The notes: generated from the letters alone by a model not told the origin. 64,000 bases of DNA from Nocardioides sp. SLBN-35 (GCF_006715725.1 NZ_VFNU01000001.1:3844001-3908000), one strand, 5' to 3'; shown: positions 23,287 to 33,921, counted from the first letter of the stretch. Translations and numbers: made by a program.

Positions 23287-23844
23287 ATGGAGAGTCTCGG
23301 GACCGCGCCACCTCCGGCATCCTTCGTCGAGGAGGTGCTGGTGGACGACGAGCGGGAGTACGCCGACCTGTTCGCGGCGCAGTGGCCGCGGCTGTACCGG
23401 ATGGCGCGTGCGGTCGCGGACGACGCTGCCAGTGCCGAGGATGCCGTCCAGGCTGCCTTCGCGCGCGCGTACGCCTCGTGGGGACGGGTACGTCGGGCCG
23501 ACAGCCCGGAGGCCTACCTGCGCCGGATGGTCCTCAACGAGATCCTCGGCCTGCGCCGCAAGGCGTGGTCGCGGCGCGAGCGGCCCCATCCGACCGTCGA
23601 GACAGGCCTGGTCGCCGAGGCCCATGACGGCGCCGTCGCCGAACGCGACCGGATGTGGGCCGCGGTCCGCGCGCTGCCGCCGCGGCAGCGCGCGGTCATC
23701 GTGCTGCGCTACTACGAGGACCTCAGCGAGGAGCAGATCGCACTCGCGCTCGGCTGCTCGCGCGGGACGGTCAAGTCCCAGGCCGCGGCCGCGCTCACCG
23801 GCCTGCGCCGATGTGGCGCCTTCACGACGGGAGACGACGAGTGA
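23287..23844 (+). CDS. ECF sigma factor, SigE family (Streptomyces-type)
   Basis: A 185-residue extracytoplasmic-function sigma factor. Region 2 (EYADLFAAQWPRLYRMARAV...DAVQAAFARAYASW) binds the -10 and core polymerase; region 4 (LPPRQRAVIVLRYYEDLSEE, then LGCSRGTVKSQAAAAL) is the -35 reader. The downstream gene starts inside its stop codon (GTGA) and encodes a membrane-anchored protein that is probably its regulator. The trigger is unknown; the divergent wall amidase hints at envelope stress, which is inference from position only. Confidence 0.9.
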   Translation: MESLGTAPPPASFVEEVLVDDEREYADLFAAQWPRLYRMARAVADDAASAEDAVQAAFARAYASWGRVRRADSPEAYLRRMVLNEILGLRRKAWSRRERPHPTVETGLVAEAHDGAVAERDRMWAAVRALPPRQRAVIVLRYYEDLSEEQIALALGCSRGTVKSQAAAALTGLRRCGAFTTGDDE

Positions 23845-24923
23845 CCATCGAGCTGAGCGACCTGCTCGCCGAGCGGATCGACGACTTCGCGGTGCCTCCC
23901 GCGGACCTGTCCACCGCCCGGGCCGCCGGACGTCGGCTGCGCCGGCGACGGCGTACGACGGCCGCGCTCGCCGCGACCACCGTGCTCGCCGCGGGGATCG
24001 GCCTGGCCGTCACCCTGCCGGGGACCGGCCACGACGGGCAGGCGGTCCGCGACCCGGCGTACGCCTCCGTGGGGGCGCTCGACCTCACCCACGGTGCCCG
24101 CGCGTACGCCGACCCCGGGGTGACGATCCACCTCGGTGGACGCTCGTTCGACTACGGGAAGCTGACCTACCTCGACACCGACGCCGTCGCGACCCCCCGC
24201 GGTGTGGTGTTCTTCGACGCCGGCCGGCCGATGCTGCTCGACGCGTCCGGCTCGGTGGTGCGCCTGGTGACGGGTCCGCTCGACGCCCCGGCCGGGTTCC
24301 ACCCGACGGCGAAGGTCGACGCGCAGGCGCCGCTCGTGGCCTGGGCGACGCTGCGCGAGGGGGTCGCGACGATCACCGTCCGCGACCTCGACACGGGAGC
24401 CGACGTGGGGTCCACGACGCTCGACTGCGGGGCGTGCGACGACCTCGTCGTCGACGGGATCGACAGCGGCCGGGTGTTCGTCCGCGACGCGGCCGGCACC
24501 CGCACCTGGACCTTTGCGGACGACACCTGGCAGGACTTCGCCCCGCCGAAGACCCGCGTCGCCGACGTACGTGGCGGCGTGGTCCTCTACACCGGTCCCC
24601 GGCCGACCGTCCCCGGTGACCTGCGCTTGGTCGAGGGGCCCGGGATCGACGCCCAGCTCACGCTCGACGGCCGCTACGTCCTGTACTGGAGCAGCACCCT
24701 CCAGCCGACCGCCCCGGGCGACGAGCCCGTCATCCTCGCCGTCGGTCCGCGCACGCAGCAGGACGGTCCCGCCTGGTACGCCGTCGACACCGACGGCACC
24801 GTCCTCGTCGCCACCGCCGACGGCACCGTCCACGACTGCGTGATCGCCCCCGGCAGCTGCACGGAGCTGGACCGGCTGAGCGGGAAGGGCGGGGACCCTC
24901 AGTTCATCGGGGTCGACATGTGA
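23841..24923 (+). CDS. Single-span membrane protein coupled to the sigma factor, putative regulator
   Basis: A 360-residue protein: a short cytosolic N-terminus (residues 1-35, acidic then RRLRRRRR), one membrane span (TAALAATTVLAAGIGLAVTL, about 40-59), and a large extracytoplasmic part rich in short beta strands (for example ITVRDLDTGADVGSTTLDCG) that reads like a beta-propeller. A Cys pair CGAC near residue 200 and another Cys pair near residue 336 could form disulphides. GTG overlaps the sigma factor stop. Such partners often act as anti-sigma factors, but the N-terminus lacks a clear zinc HxxxCxxC motif, so the role is unproven. Confidence 0.7.
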   Translation: MTIELSDLLAERIDDFAVPPADLSTARAAGRRLRRRRRTTAALAATTVLAAGIGLAVTLPGTGHDGQAVRDPAYASVGALDLTHGARAYADPGVTIHLGGRSFDYGKLTYLDTDAVATPRGVVFFDAGRPMLLDASGSVVRLVTGPLDAPAGFHPTAKVDAQAPLVAWATLREGVATITVRDLDTGADVGSTTLDCGACDDLVVDGIDSGRVFVRDAAGTRTWTFADDTWQDFAPPKTRVADVRGGVVLYTGPRPTVPGDLRLVEGPGIDAQLTLDGRYVLYWSSTLQPTAPGDEPVILAVGPRTQQDGPAWYAVDTDGTVLVATADGTVHDCVIAPGSCTELDRLSGKGGDPQFIGVDM

Positions 24924-24932
24924 GGATCGGGC

Positions 24933-25445
24933 ATGCCCGTCACCAACCCGTGGCTCGCCGGACCCTCGCCCGACGGCGTGCTGCCGCGGGAGCAGCTCGA
25001 GGAGCGGATCCTCAACCTGCTCTCCAGCCTGAACACCGCGGTGATCGCGACCGTCGACGCCGAGGGCGCACCCGCCGCCACCCCGGTCCGCTACTTCAGC
25101 CTCGGCCTCGAGATCTTCTACACGAGCTGGAACGCATCGCCGAAGTCGCGCAACCTGGCCCGCGACCCCCGCGTCTCGGCCGGCATCGTGGCCCCGCTGG
25201 TCGGCCAGGCGAGCAGCCGCGGCGCACAGCTGTTCGGCACCGCCCGCACGCTCGAGCGCGACCACCCCGACGCCGACGCGTACTGGGAGGCGGTGCGCTG
25301 GCAGTCCGACCACGTCGAGCGTGGCCGCTCGCTCTCGGAGCCGCCGGCCGACCCGCTCACGGTCATCACGCCGGACCGGATCGTCTACACGGAGCACTGG
25401 CTGCGACGCGGCGGATTCGCGCCGCGGCAGACCTGGCGGCGCTGA
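24933..25445 (+). CDS. Pyridoxamine 5'-phosphate oxidase-fold (FMN/F420-binding) protein
   Basis: A 170-residue split-barrel protein. ILNLLSSLNTAVIATVDAEG and PAATPVRYFSLGLEIFYTSW, then SPKSRNLARDPRVSAGIVAP and RGAQLFGTARTLE, follow the usual PPOX order in which the flavin or F420 phosphate is held by the R/K in the second and third strands. Which cofactor and substrate it uses cannot be told. It lies nine bases after the sigma partner gene and its TGA overlaps the ATG of the next frame (TGATG). Confidence 0.82.
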   Translation: MPVTNPWLAGPSPDGVLPREQLEERILNLLSSLNTAVIATVDAEGAPAATPVRYFSLGLEIFYTSWNASPKSRNLARDPRVSAGIVAPLVGQASSRGAQLFGTARTLERDHPDADAYWEAVRWQSDHVERGRSLSEPPADPLTVITPDRIVYTEHWLRRGGFAPRQTWRR

Positions 25446-25718
25446 TGCCCGGGGGCGACTTCACGGACCTGCCGTGGATCGCGGCGCCCGAGGAGATGCG
25501 CGCGGTCTTCAAGGCCGCGATCCGACGGATCAGACGGGACCGGAAGCGGATGAGCATGGACGACGCCGTCGACATCATCTGGATGGAGAAGCGGCGCCAG
25601 GGCGTACAGGCGCCGATCCCGGTACTTCGTGCGCCTGGTCGCCGAGGGGGCCCTGCTCAGCCCATGGCAGAACGTCCAACGGATCCGCCGGCTCCGGCGG
25701 GAGCACCGCGGGCTCTGA
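25445..25718 (+). pseudogene. Small gene interrupted by a +1 frameshift, function unknown
   Basis: The frame from the ATG at 25445 reads MPGGDFTDLPWIAAPEEMRA, then a basic helix AAIRRIRRDRKRMSMDDAVD and IIWMEKRRQGVQAPIP, after which it turns into low-quality sequence. Removing one G at about 25621-25622 joins it to YFVRLVAEGALLSPWQNVQR and IRRLRREHRGL, ending at TGA 25716-25718, a sensible 90-residue basic protein. The second piece is not open upstream (stop at 25549-25551 in its frame). Either a real frameshift mutation or a sequence error; no family is recognised. Confidence 0.5.
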
Positions 25719-25769
25719 CCGCGACCGGGCCCCCACCTATCACTTGCGTCACAGCAGTCAGGCATTTCC

Positions 25770-25834
25770 TGCGCTTGTCGGGCGTTGCAACCCCTGACAA
25801 GCGCATGAATCCCCGGCCGACCGGGGATTCATGC
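25770..25834. terminator. Two overlapping long palindromes between convergent genes
   Basis: First: TGCGCTTGTC (25770-25779) pairs with GACAAGCGCA (25796-25805), and the centre GTTGCAAC is itself palindromic, so the whole 36 bases form a near-perfect palindrome. Second: GCATGAATCCCCGG (25803-25816) pairs exactly with CCGGGGATTCATGC (25821-25834) around CCGA. They share three bases, so the two stems cannot both be fully paired. The position between a plus-strand gene end and the minus-strand exporter end fits a bidirectional terminator; neither is followed by a T run. Confidence 0.65.
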
Positions 25835-25840
25835 AACGAC

Positions 25841-27112
25841 CTACAGCAGCTCGACCGGCTCCCGCTCGCCCACGTCCCTGGAGACGGCGCAGTCCCGGTC
25901 CTCGACGGCGACGTGCCAGCTCCAGCACAGCTGGCCGGCGCCGACGCCGACGAGGGCGGCGACGGCGAAGCCGAGGGCCGAGCCGCCGATCACGGGTACG
26001 ACGGCCACCGCGGTGACGGCGTTGAGGACGAGGGCGATGAACGTGGCGAGCGAGACCACGGCGCCGCGGCGGGCCGGGAAGCGGTCGAGGAGCATCAGCT
26101 GCATGGTCGGGTACGTGATGCCGTTGCCGAGGGCGATGAGGGACACGCCGATGACGGCCCAGGGCAGCTCGTCGCCGGCTCCGAGGGAGGCGACGAGGAC
26201 GCCGATCACCCCGCCCGCGAAGGACGTCGTGCAGCCCCAGGAGACCAGGCGGCGGGCGGAGATCCGGCCGGCGGCGCGGCCGCACAGCCACGAGCCGAGC
26301 ATCATCGAGCCGATCATGGGGACGAACAGCTTCCAGAAGTCGAGCTCGCCCTCGCCGAGGACGTCCACGACGAAGATGGCGGCGCCGCCGATGTAGAGGA
26401 ACTGGGCGCCGAAGATCAGCGCGGTGGCCCAGCCGAGGCGGTGGAAGGCGCCGACCCGGGCGACCTCGACCAGGCCGCCGAGGACGGCACCGACCTGCAG
26501 CGGGACCCGGCGTTCGCGCGGGTGGGTCTCGGGGAGCAGGAAGAGCACGGAAGCGATCAGCAGCACACCCATGGCGGCCTGGAAGCCGAAGATCAGCTGC
26601 CAGGGGCCGAGCTGCAGGAGCACCCCGCCGAGCAGCGGTCCGACGGCAGGCGCGAGGCCGAATATGATCGCGACCCGGCTCATCAGCTTCTGCGCCTGCG
26701 GGCCGTCGAAGAGGTCGCGGATCACGGTCCGGCTGACGATGGTGGCGCCGCCGGCACTGAGGCCCTGCAGGGCGCGGCACACCAGGAGCAGCGGCAGGCT
26801 GCCGGACACGACGCAGCCCAGCGAGGCGAGCACGTAGACCGCGACGCCGCCGACCATCACCGGCCGCCGGCCGACCGCGTCGGACAGCGGGCCGTGGAAG
26901 ACGCTCATCAGGGCGAACGAGCCGAGGTAGACGGTCACGATCAGCTGCAGCGCGCCGGTGTCGACGTCGAGGTCGCGCCCCATCTCGGGGAACGCCGGGA
27001 ACGGCGTGTCGATGCTGAAGGGCCCGATCATCGACAGCACCGCCAGCACCGCCGGGACGAGGACGGTGTACCTCCAGCCGATGCGCTCACTCACCCGCGC
27101 ATCATGGCGCAC
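25841..27112 (-). CDS. MFS multidrug exporter, Bcr/CflA type
   Basis: A 12-span major facilitator of about 423 residues. [20 protein letters not shown] at the start, [20 protein letters not shown] with the DAVGRRPV loop (motif A) and the antiporter region [34 protein letters not shown] identify the Bcr/CflA drug:H+ antiporter branch. Substrates unknown. The start may instead be the GTG at 27094 ([10 protein letters not shown]), which fits family length better. It is divergent from glgB, with only 17 bases between the start codons as drawn here. Confidence 0.85.
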   Translation of the reverse strand: MRHDARVSERIGWRYTVLVPAVLAVLSMIGPFSIDTPFPAFPEMGRDLDVDTGALQLIVTVYLGSFALMSVFHGPLSDAVGRRPVMVGGVAVYVLASLGCVVSGSLPLLLVCRALQGLSAGGATIVSRTVIRDLFDGPQAQKLMSRVAIIFGLAPAVGPLLGGVLLQLGPWQLIFGFQAAMGVLLIASVLFLLPETHPRERRVPLQVGAVLGGLVEVARVGAFHRLGWATALIFGAQFLYIGGAAIFVVDVLGEGELDFWKLFVPMIGSMMLGSWLCGRAAGRISARRLVSWGCTTSFAGGVIGVLVASLGAGDELPWAVIGVSLIALGNGITYPTMQLMLLDRFPARRGAVVSLATFIALVLNAVTAVAVVPVIGGSALGFAVAALVGVGAGQLCWSWHVAVEDRDCAVSRDVGEREPVELL

Positions 27113-27116
27113 GGGC

Positions 27117-27122
27117 TAGACT
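27117..27122 (+). promoter_or_regulatory. -10 box TAGACT for leaderless glgB
   Basis: TAGACT is followed by seven bases and the glgB ATG at 27130, identical in sequence and spacing to the proA box. Confidence 0.55.
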
Positions 27123-27129
27123 CAACGAG

Positions 27130-29055
<1,926 letters not shown>

Positions 29056-29059
29056 GCGC

Positions 29060-29842
29060 GTGCCCGAGTCCGAGATCAGCCACGCCACCGTCGACGACGG
29101 CGTCGCCCGGCTGACCTGGACCTCTGACCTGACCGAGCGCGGCTGGCAGGCCGCGGTCGACGTCGTACGCCGCCAGGTGGCCGAGGCCCTCACCGACCAC
29201 GAGCGGGTCGAGGTGAAGGTCGCCATCGACGACGCCGAGGCGCAGCGGATCGCGACCTGGTCGGGGATGCGGCGTGAGGGCGTGCAGCGCGGTCGCGCGG
29301 GCGACGTGGTGGTCTACGCACGGCTGGTCGACGACGTGCCGGTCCACGAGCCGGGCGGGTTCCGTGCACTGCTCAACTCGTTCCTGCCGCGCAAGCGCGG
29401 GATCGGCCAGATGCTGGTGCGCGACTGCGACGGGTCCGACGGTTCCGAGCCGCGGGTGCTCATGTGCAACCTGACCTACAAGACCGACTGGGACCTGCCC
29501 GGCGGCGTGGTCGAGGTCGGCGAGTCGCCGCGGGTCGCGGTCGCCCGTGAGGTCGAGGAGGAGCTCGACCTCACGATCGATGCCGGAGCGCTGCTGCTCA
29601 CCGACTGGCTCCCGCCGTGGGGCGGCTGGGACGACGCCCTGTGCCTGGTCTTCGACGGCGGCGTGCACCCCGCCTCGATCGTGCAGCAGGTCGTCCCGCA
29701 GCCACGCGAGATCAAGACGGCCGACTTCCTCACCCTCGCCGAGATCGACGAGCGGGCGGCCGACTTCACCGCCCGGCGGGTGCGGGCTGCCCTGGCGAGC
29801 CTGGCCGGGACGGGTCCGGCGTACACCGAGTCGGGGCGCTGA
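29060..29842 (+). CDS. Nudix hydrolase with an acetyltransferase-like N-terminal segment
   Basis: The C-terminal half (from about residue 115) is a Nudix domain: the box G-x5-E-x7-REVEEEL starts near residue 147 (GVVEVGESPRVAVAREVEEE), with the catalytic REVEEE glutamates intact; the usual Gly after EE is Leu. The first ~100 residues (RGWQAAVDVVRRQVAEALTD, then ATWSGMRREGVQRGRAGD and VVVYARL) resemble the last part of a GNAT acetyltransferase, without a clear acetyl-CoA loop. It hydrolyses some nucleoside diphosphate linkage; the substrate is unknown. The GTG lies four bases past glgB. Confidence 0.82.
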   Translation: MPESEISHATVDDGVARLTWTSDLTERGWQAAVDVVRRQVAEALTDHERVEVKVAIDDAEAQRIATWSGMRREGVQRGRAGDVVVYARLVDDVPVHEPGGFRALLNSFLPRKRGIGQMLVRDCDGSDGSEPRVLMCNLTYKTDWDLPGGVVEVGESPRVAVAREVEEELDLTIDAGALLLTDWLPPWGGWDDALCLVFDGGVHPASIVQQVVPQPREIKTADFLTLAEIDERAADFTARRVRAALASLAGTGPAYTESGR

Positions 29843-30755
29843 CCACCGGCGCCCCATCCGAATTGGTCGCAGAATCGCCCCGATCGCGACCAATTCGCAT
29901 GGGGCGCGCTGACACGGCAACCCCGAGCACCAGCACCGCTCCCCCGACCAGCTCGGCCGGCGCCGGGACCTCGTCGAGCAGCGCCCACGCCGATCCGATC
30001 GCGACCGGCGGGACGAGCAGGATCCAGGGCACCACCGCGGCCGAGGGGTTGCGTGAGAGCAGGGTGTTGAAGATCCCGTAGCCGACCAGCGAGGCGAGGC
30101 CGGCGGTGTAGAGCGTGGAGACCGCCGCCCGCCAGCCGAAGGCGCCGAGGCCGTCCGCGACCGCGGCCGGGCCGTCGACGACCAGGGAGAGCAGCACCAG
30201 CGGGACGGGTACGACGAGCGCCGACCACACGGTCAGCGACAGCCCGCCCGTGGCGCCCGAGGCGCGCGAGACGACGTTGCCGATCGCCCACATCAGGGCG
30301 GCCGACAGGCACAGCAGCAGCGCCACCGCGGGGACGTGACCGCCGCGGCCCAGGCCGACCACGACCAGCCCGGCGACGCCCAGCACCACGCCGAGCACCT
30401 GCGGGCGGGTCGGCCGCTCACGCAGCACGGCAGCGGCGATGAGGATGGTGAGCACCACCTGCGCCTGGAGCACCAGCCCGGCCAGCCCGGGCGGCATCCC
30501 GGCGTCCATGGCGACGTACAGGAACGCGAACTGGCCCAGCGACATGAACGTCCCGACCGCGGCGACGGTGCGCCACGGCACGGGCGGCGGGTCGAGCAGG
30601 AACACCGCCGGGACGACCACGGCGAGGAAGCGCGCCGCAAGGAACAGCAGCGGCGGAACCTCGCCCATCCCCCAGTCGATGACGACGAAGTTGAAGCCCC
30701 AGATCACGGCCACCAGGGCGGCGAGGGACTGGTCACGGCGGCTCACGTCGTCCAT
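29766..30755 (-). CDS. EamA/DMT-family exporter, C-terminus extended through a palindrome
   Basis: The first ~285 residues form two EamA repeats with ten helices (SLAALVAVIWGFNFVVIDWG, FLYVAMDAGMPPGLAGLVLQ, then SLVGYGIFNTLLSRNPSAAV and PWILLVPPVAIGSAWALLDE), typical of amino acid or metabolite exporters. After VLVLGVAVSARPMRIGRDRG the frame passes through inverted repeat B and on antisense to the Nudix gene, adding about 45 odd residues and a 77-base overlap. The original stop was probably displaced by the repeat. Divergent from a LysR regulator, which likely controls it. Confidence 0.82.
   Translation of the reverse strand: MDDVSRRDQSLAALVAVIWGFNFVVIDWGMGEVPPLLFLAARFLAVVVPAVFLLDPPPVPWRTVAAVGTFMSLGQFAFLYVAMDAGMPPGLAGLVLQAQVVLTILIAAAVLRERPTRPQVLGVVLGVAGLVVVGLGRGGHVPAVALLLCLSAALMWAIGNVVSRASGATGGLSLTVWSALVVPVPLVLLSLVVDGPAAVADGLGAFGWRAAVSTLYTAGLASLVGYGIFNTLLSRNPSAAVVPWILLVPPVAIGSAWALLDEVPAPAELVGGAVLVLGVAVSARPMRIGRDRGDSATNSDGAPVVSAPTRCTPDPSRPGSPGQPAPAGR
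29849..29907. repeat. 22-bp inverted repeat B (one mismatch)
   Basis: The arms at 29849-29870 and 29886-29907 are reverse complements except at one position, around a 15-base loop. The left arm contains CCGAATTGGTCGC, matching 12 of 13 bases of CCGAATTCGTCGC in inverted repeat A at 15568-15580. It begins seven bases after the Nudix stop, within the read-through tail of the EamA gene. Confidence 0.85.
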
Positions 30756-30819
30756 CGTCCCGCCCGCGACCTTGAAGCACCAGCAAACAGATCTGGCGCA
30801 GACGATGTAGCGTTCCTGC

Positions 30820-31725
30820 ATGATCGATCTGGACGCGCTCGCCGGACTCCGCGCCGTGGCCACCCACGGCTCGGTGGTCGGGGCGGCCGCGGCGACCGGG
30901 TACACCCCCAGCGCCATCTCCCAGCAGGTCAAGCGGCTGGAGAAGCAGACCGGCGCCCCGCTGCTCGAGCGGGTCGGCCGCGGGGTGATGCTCACCAGCC
31001 ACGGCCAGCACCTCGTCGACGCCGGCGAGCAGGTCCTCGCCGACCTCGAGCAGCTCGAGGCCTCGCTGCAGGAGCGGGCCGGTGTGGTCGCCGGCCGGAT
31101 CCGGCTGGCCGCCTTCTCCACGGCGATGCGCGGCCTGGTCGCGCCGATCGCCCGCAGCCTGCACGACGCCCACCCCGGCCTGACGCTCACCCTGCGCGAG
31201 GCCGAGCCGTGGGACGTCGTCGAGCTGGTCGCCAGCGGCCAGGTCGAGCTCGGGATCGTGCACCGGTGGGGCGGGGTGGCGCTCGCCGTACCCGACCACG
31301 TCCTCGCCACACCTCTCCACGGCGACGTGGCCGACCTGATCGTGCACCGCGACGACCCGCTCGCGACCCGGCGCACGGTGACGCCGCACGATCTCGTGGA
31401 CATCGGCTGGATCGCCACGCCCGAGGGCACGATCTGCCGTCAGTGGCTCTCGCGGATGTACGACGGCACCGGACGTCCGCCACGCATCGCCCACGTGTCC
31501 GCGGAGTTCGAGTCCCACCTCGCCCTCGTGCGGGCCGGGCTCGGCGTCGCACTGGTGCCGCGGATGGGGCGGGCGGCGCTCGGCGAGGACCTGGTCGCCG
31601 TACCGGTGGCCGATCCGGAGCCGGTGCGCCTCGTCGACGCCCTGCACCGGCGCACGATGGCCGACTCCCCCGCGGTGCGCGCGGTGCTCGCGGCGTTCGA
31701 CGGAGTGCGGCCCTCGGGCGGCTGA
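30820..31725 (+). CDS. LysR-family transcriptional regulator
   Basis: A 301-residue regulator with the N-terminal winged helix-turn-helix (LAGLRAVATHGSVVGAAAAT, then YTPSAISQQVKRLEKQTGAP and LLERVGRGVMLTSHG) and a C-terminal effector domain that starts at GRIRLAAFSTAMRGLVAPIA. It is divergent from the EamA exporter with 64 bases between start codons, the classic LysR-target layout, so it most likely switches that exporter in answer to its substrate. No clear T-N11-A site could be singled out by eye in the GC-rich spacer. Confidence 0.9.
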   Translation: MIDLDALAGLRAVATHGSVVGAAAATGYTPSAISQQVKRLEKQTGAPLLERVGRGVMLTSHGQHLVDAGEQVLADLEQLEASLQERAGVVAGRIRLAAFSTAMRGLVAPIARSLHDAHPGLTLTLREAEPWDVVELVASGQVELGIVHRWGGVALAVPDHVLATPLHGDVADLIVHRDDPLATRRTVTPHDLVDIGWIATPEGTICRQWLSRMYDGTGRPPRIAHVSAEFESHLALVRAGLGVALVPRMGRAALGEDLVAVPVADPEPVRLVDALHRRTMADSPAVRAVLAAFDGVRPSGG

Positions 31726-31728
31726 GCC

Positions 31729-32136
31729 TCAGCCGCGCAGCACGGCGAAGTCGCCCAGTCCGATCCGGATCGTGAAGGTGCGCCGGGCGAGCAGCCAGCG
31801 CTCGCCGTCGCGGACCCAGCGGTCGTCGTACTCACCCATGCACTCGTAGAACGAGCCCTCCATCGGGCCGGCGCCGACGTGGTGGACGCGTGCGTAGGTG
31901 AGGGTGCGGGCCCGGTCGCCGTCGACCTCGACGCGGTGGTTGCCGAGCAGGTGCTGGGTCGGGCCGACGCCGTCGAGGTGGGCGCGCATCTGCGCGACGA
32001 TGGCGGCGGGACCGCCGTCCTTGCCGTAGCCGTGGGCGTCGGCGGTGAACGCGCCGGACACTGTGTTCCAGTCGCGCCCGTCGATGGCGGCGGCGATCTC
32101 GGCGAGGCGCTCGATCAGTGCTGCGCGGTCGTCCAT
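31729..32136 (-). CDS. SnoaL/NTF2-like protein (possible ring hydroxylase-type or isomerase fold)
   Basis: A 135-residue cone-fold protein: DRAALIERLAEIAAAIDGRD and NTVSGAFTADAHGYGKDGG, then THHLL-like TQHLLGNHRVEVDGDRARTL, TYARVHHVGAGPMEGSFYEC, and YDDRWVRDGERWLLARRTF. This matches SnoaL_4 proteins, many annotated as nuclear transport factor 2 family, which are often dehydratases or isomerases in catabolic gene sets. I chose the ATG at 32136, preceded by GAGAGGAAC. It follows the substrate-binding lipoprotein gene by 92 bases on the same strand. Its partner substrate is unknown. Confidence 0.8.
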   Translation of the reverse strand: MDDRAALIERLAEIAAAIDGRDWNTVSGAFTADAHGYGKDGGPAAIVAQMRAHLDGVGPTQHLLGNHRVEVDGDRARTLTYARVHHVGAGPMEGSFYECMGEYDDRWVRDGERWLLARRTFTIRIGLGDFAVLRG

Positions 32137-32228
32137 GGTGGGTTCCTCTCGATGAGAACGCCGGTGCCCCGGTCGCACGAGCGGCCAGGGCACCGGCTGG
32201 GTCAGGCTGGGGGTGAGGCTGGGTCAGC

Positions 32229-33848
32229 TCACTTGCTGAGCCACGCGTCGTCGAACAGCACCGCGGTCTGCGTGGTGGGCGTGATGCCGTGCACGTTGTC
32301 GTTCCACGCCTCGAGGAAGCCGCCGAAGCCGACGTTGAGGTAGACCGCGTCCTTCTTCCACAGCTCCTCGATCTTCGCGAGCGTGGCGCCACCCTCCTCG
32401 GGACCGTCGGCGGCGCGCAGCTCGGCGAGCAGGCCGTCCATCTCCGGGCTGGCGTAGCGGCCCGGGTTGGCGCCCGAGGTGCTGTCCATCGCGGTGTCGA
32501 GGGCGGCGTACGGGTCGGAGTCCGGGATGCTGTTGGACCCGCGGGCGAGATCGAAGTCGCCGTCGACGTACACCTTCTTGACGACGTCGCCCACGGCGGA
32601 GACCAGGTCGAGCTGGACGTCGAAGCCGACCGCGTCGAGCATCGCCTTGATGGCCACGGCGCCGGACTTGGACGTGGCGTCACTGAGGCCGACGTAGTGG
32701 AGCTTGCCGTCGAAGCCGTCGGCCTTGGCCTCCTCGACCAGCTTCTTCGCCGCGGCCGGGTCCGTCTCGACCGGCTCGACGCCGGTCTTCCAGATCGACG
32801 TGGCGCCCATCAGGCCACGGTCGGCGAGCACGTCGCTGCCGGTGGTGCGCTCGAGGAAGGTGTTGGCGTCGAAGGCCAGCTCGACCGCCTGGCGCACCCG
32901 GACGTCGGCGGTGGCCGTGCCCTCGCGGTGGTTGAAGTTGATGGTCGGCACACCGCTGACGGCGCTCATGTTGCCGGCGTAGCCCTTGGCGACCAGGTCC
33001 TTGACGACCTTCTCGCTCGACACGTAGACCGCGTCGACCTCACCGGCCTCGAGGGACTCCAGCTTGGTCTGGTCGGGGCCGAGCTGCAGGAACTCGATCT
33101 TGTCGAGGTGCGGGCGCCCGCCGAAGTAGTCCTCGTTGGCCTTCACCACGGTCTTCTCGCCCGGCGCCTGGCTCTCCAGCACGAACGGACCGGCACCGAT
33201 CGGCTTGAAGCTCGCCGGGTCGGCGTACGCCGCGGGGGCCAGGATCAGGCCGGGCCCGGCCGCGAGCAGGCTGGGGAAGCGCGCCCATGCCCCGTTGAAG
33301 GTGAAGGTGACCGTCGACTTGTCGGTCGCGACCATCGACTTCAGGTTGGCGCCCAGGATCTGGCCGTGCAGGCCCCGGTTGGTGATGAAGCGCTGGATGC
33401 TGGCCACGACGGCGTCGGCGTCGAGGGCGGTGCCGTCGGTGAACTTCACGCCGTCGCGCAGAGTGAGCGTCCAGGTGATGTTGTCGTCGCTGGCGAGCGA
33501 CTCGGCCAGCTGCGGGTCGTAGCCCTTGGTCTCGGGGTTGTAGCGCATCAGGGTGTCGTAGATCGACGCCATCACGTTGAGGCCGGTCGAGCCGGTCGGG
33601 TAGGTCTTCGTGGGGTCGAGGACGACCGCCTCGGAGTACTCCGCCATCCGCAGGGTGCCACCGTCGACGGGCTCCCCCGGGTCCTTCTCCGGGTTGACGA
33701 GGCCGTCCTTGTACAGGTCCTGAGGCGACGTCCTGGCGCCGGAGGAGTCCTTGTCCCCGTCGTCGCTGCTGGCGCAGGCCGTGGCGGCGAGAGCGGTCGC
33801 ACACAGGGCCGCGGCCATCCGCGTGCGCACGGAAATGCGTGTCTTCAC
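32229..33848 (-). CDS. Substrate-binding lipoprotein of an ABC importer (SBP_bac_5)
   Basis: A 539-residue family 5 solute-binding protein. The lipoprotein signal MKTRISVRTRMAAALCATAL ends in the lipobox ATAC-ASS, so the mature protein is lipid-anchored outside the membrane. The body has the family pattern PVDGGTLRMAEYSEAVVLDP, NPETKGYDPQLAESLA, TWTLTLRDGVKFTDGTALDA and APAAYADPASFKPIGAGPFV. Family members bind peptides, nickel or other ligands; the cluster context suggests a catabolic substrate. No permease or ATPase gene is in the window. A candidate operator lies upstream at 33958. Confidence 0.9.
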   Translation of the reverse strand: MKTRISVRTRMAAALCATALAATACASSDDGDKDSSGARTSPQDLYKDGLVNPEKDPGEPVDGGTLRMAEYSEAVVLDPTKTYPTGSTGLNVMASIYDTLMRYNPETKGYDPQLAESLASDDNITWTLTLRDGVKFTDGTALDADAVVASIQRFITNRGLHGQILGANLKSMVATDKSTVTFTFNGAWARFPSLLAAGPGLILAPAAYADPASFKPIGAGPFVLESQAPGEKTVVKANEDYFGGRPHLDKIEFLQLGPDQTKLESLEAGEVDAVYVSSEKVVKDLVAKGYAGNMSAVSGVPTINFNHREGTATADVRVRQAVELAFDANTFLERTTGSDVLADRGLMGATSIWKTGVEPVETDPAAAKKLVEEAKADGFDGKLHYVGLSDATSKSGAVAIKAMLDAVGFDVQLDLVSAVGDVVKKVYVDGDFDLARGSNSIPDSDPYAALDTAMDSTSGANPGRYASPEMDGLLAELRAADGPEEGGATLAKIEELWKKDAVYLNVGFGGFLEAWNDNVHGITPTTQTAVLFDDAWLSK

Positions 33849-33921
33849 TGTTCACTCCAGGTGGGTCTCGTACTGGGGCTGTCGGGCGCCTGCAGGCCCC
33901 CGGTGGCCTGTGCGTGGCGTC

